A stretch of 64,000 nt of DNA from Roseovarius sp. 217. Its GTDB lineage: Bacteria; Pseudomonadota; Alphaproteobacteria; Rhodobacterales; Rhodobacteraceae. Positions 62,502 to 64,000 of the stretch are shown one piece after another (positions within the stretch are counted from its first letter, which is position 1; each line of letters begins with the position of its first letter). Under the pieces are notes generated by a model, which had not been told where the DNA came from, ran no database searches, and worked only from the letters and a program-made list of their open reading frames with translations. The stretch lies in assembly GCF_000152845.1 (NCBI RefSeq), contig NZ_CH902584.1, positions 3,265,562 through 3,329,561 on the forward strand, given 5' to 3'. A program made the position numbers and the translations under genes.

Positions 62502-63266
62502 CTATTTCAGCGTTCGGCCCCCATCGACATAGATGGTCTGGCCGGTGATGAATCGGCCGCCCTCCGACAACAACAGCACCACAGTCCCGATCAGATCCTC
62601 GGACTCGCCAAAGCGGCCCATGGGAATCTGTGCGAGGGCCTGCGCGCTCATCGCGGGATCGGCCAGGATCGTCGCTTCGGTCAGGGGCGTGCGAGTGACG
62701 GCGGGACCGATGGCATTGACCGTGACGCCGCTGCGCGCCCATTCCAGCGCCAAGAGCTTCACCAATTGCGCCAATGCCGCCTTGCTCGAGGAGTAGGCCG
62801 AATATTTCTCGTTCACGACCCAGCTCGAGACCGAGGCGAGATGCAGAATCCTGCCACCGCCCTCCTGCCCGATCATGATCCGGGCGGCACAGCGCGAGAG
62901 CAGGAATGCCCCCGTGACATTCACCGCCATTGTCGCCACGAAATCTTCACAGGACAGGTCCAATGCCGGCGCGAACCGGGCGATACCCGCACTGTTGAGA
63001 ACCGCGTCAAGCCGACCGCCATGGCGCGTTGCCAGGGCGACGACGGCCTCGACGCTCCCTTCATCGGTGACATCCAGCTCAGAGGCCAGATGCCCTTCGC
63101 CCGGCAACGTCGCCACGGCGGCGGCCACCTCATCCGCCAACCTGTCCGCCAACACGATCCGCGCCCCGCGCGCCGCCAGCCCCGCCGCAAGATCAAATCC
63201 CAGGCCTCGGGCCCCCCCGGCGACAAGGATCACACGCCCCGACAGATTGAACACCGGGTCCGCCAT
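62502..63266 (-). CDS. Short-chain dehydrogenase/reductase
   Basis: A 254-residue classical SDR. Cofactor motif VAGGARGLGFDLAAGLAARG (TGxxxGxG type) is at about residues 15-34, LNSAGIA at about 90, catalytic Ser in LHLASVSSW, YSAYSSSKAA with Tyr and Lys, and the C-terminal FITGQTIYVDGG. It probably oxidises a hydroxy acid to the beta-keto acid used by the BKACE enzymes. It starts 3 bases after the upstream BKACE stop. Confidence 0.93.
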   Translation of the reverse strand: MADPVFNLSGRVILVAGGARGLGFDLAAGLAARGARIVLADRLADEVAAAVATLPGEGHLASELDVTDEGSVEAVVALATRHGGRLDAVLNSAGIARFAPALDLSCEDFVATMAVNVTGAFLLSRCAARIMIGQEGGGRILHLASVSSWVVNEKYSAYSSSKAALAQLVKLLALEWARSGVTVNAIGPAVTRTPLTEATILADPAMSAQALAQIPMGRFGESEDLIGTVVLLLSEGGRFITGQTIYVDGGRTLK

Positions 63267-63269
63267 GGC

Positions 63270-64000
63270 CTACATCACGGCCGCGCGACCCGTGGGGTCG
63301 TTGGGTTTGTGGTGCAGCATCCGCCGCGCATAGTCGATATCGGCCACTTCGCGGCCCAGTTCATTGACGATCCGCGCGGCGCGTTCGACCAATTGCCGGT
63401 TGGTGTCCGCCAATTCGCCCTTGGCAAAGAACACCGTATCCTCAAATCCGGTGCGCATGTTGCCCCCCATGGCCACGGCCATGGTCGTCAGCGGCAATTG
63501 CGAGCGTCCGACCGATACGATCTGCCAGTTCGAATTTTCCGGGATCGCGTCCAGCATCATGAGCAGGTATTTCGGCTCTGCCGGAATCCCGCCATTGATC
63601 CCCATGACAAAGCTGAAATGCATCGGATCGGTAATGATGCCCTCGTCGCGCAACTGCAGCATGTTGGCAATGTGGCTGATGTCATACACCTCCAACTCGT
63701 TGACGATGCCACGCTCCCGGCAGGCGGTGATGAACTCGCGGTTCCATTCCTTTGAATTGTTGAACAGGAATTCCGCATCCTTGTGCTGGAAATGAAACGT
63801 GCCGGCATTCACGGTCAGCATGTCCGGGGCCGGATCGAGATCGAGCAGCGCCATACGCTGGTCCTGCGTGAACCCGGTCCAGACACCGTTGCCCTCGCGG
63901 CGGATGCCGATCCCGTTGCCCACCTGCGTGATCATCTCGGGACAGCGTTCCTTGATGCCCGCGATCACCTCGCCATAGATCACCGGATCGGCGCTCGTCC
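63270..64000 (-). CDS. Second BKACE (DUF849) enzyme, 5' end beyond window
   Basis: At least 243 residues, open to the right edge (the frame reads DPVIYGEVIAGIKERCPEM at the edge). BKACE features are NAGTFHFQHKDAEFLF and GGNMRTGFEDTVF with the conserved Arg and Glu. The HxH zinc motif lies in the part that is cut off. The sequence is clearly different from the enzyme at 57819, so the two probably act on different keto acids in one pathway. Confidence 0.9.
   Translation of the reverse strand, partial: TSADPVIYGEVIAGIKERCPEMITQVGNGIGIRREGNGVWTGFTQDQRMALLDLDPAPDMLTVNAGTFHFQHKDAEFLFNNSKEWNREFITACRERGIVNELEVYDISHIANMLQLRDEGIITDPMHFSFVMGINGGIPAEPKYLLMMLDAIPENSNWQIVSVGRSQLPLTTMAVAMGGNMRTGFEDTVFFAKGELADTNRQLVERAARIVNELGREVADIDYARRMLHHKPNDPTGRAAVM

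Noticed and set aside
1..64000. CRISPR arrays
   Set aside because: No series of short direct repeats with unique spacers was seen, and no cas genes are present. The TGTC repeats are too short and too few.

Overview
The window comes from an alphaproteobacterium, most likely of the Rhodobacterales (roseobacter group). The GC-rich flanks carry a GMC oxidoreductase, a fused TAXI-TRAP transporter operon and two beta-keto acid cleavage enzymes (BKACE), all on the minus strand. Almost everything between the tRNA-Ser gene (1608-1697) and about 57.8 kb is accessory DNA. It shows mobile-element genes, duplicated blocks, pseudogenes and several base-composition regimes.

Layout. (1) 1-1402: 3'-truncated GMC oxidoreductase (chromosomal). 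(2) 1608-1697: tRNA-Ser(GGA), whose 3' end is an island attachment site; a 12-base copy of it lies at 34379-34390. (3) 1993-9752: a restriction/defence cluster. It has a divergent nuclease-like gene, a MORC-like GHKL ATPase, an Mrr-nuclease/SF2-helicase fusion and a small partner, followed by a type II system (Vsr, C5 methyltransferase, convergent Eco29kI-like GIY-YIG endonuclease). (4) 9938-22994: element A. It carries a ParB-like HTH protein, large serine recombinase, DUF2924 protein, two AlpA-type HTH proteins, a primase-polymerase/helicase, a ParB-nuclease/DNA methyltransferase, a DUF7220-like membrane protein, two terminase-small-type genes and a small resolvase. Its cargo is a RelA/SpoT-domain protein and a SAM methyltransferase. 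(5) 23395-33913: an AT-richer uptake and catabolic cluster: a Pot-type ABC transporter with a fused permease, a LysR regulator, an M20 amidohydrolase, an ectoine-hydrolase-like protein, an acyl-CoA dehydrogenase, an AhpD-like protein and a quinone reductase. (6) 34233-35033: IS110 remnant, second attachment site and a dead tyrosine integrase. (7) 35243-42468: a second defence operon: PLD-SNF2 helicase, Eco57I-type methyltransferase and a small gamma-glutamylcyclotransferase-like protein. (8) 42741-57479: element B, with the same backbone as A but different cargo (two membrane transporters and a secreted protein). (9) 57819-64000: the chromosomal BKACE/GST/TRAP/SDR operon, minus strand, running off the right edge.

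Elements A and B are the main feature of interest. They share gene order but identity is mosaic: the outer genes are clearly diverged, while a 6.4-kb core (10523-16913 and 43317-49705) appears identical apart from one divergent 254-bp patch and two single-base deletions. Each encodes integration, replication and small-terminase functions but no capsid, portal or large terminase, and in both the large-terminase frame stops just after its start. They could be decayed prophages or a phage-satellite-like family with two cargo slots.

Assignments rest on motifs and gene context read by eye; no database search was possible. Identity statements are visual comparisons.
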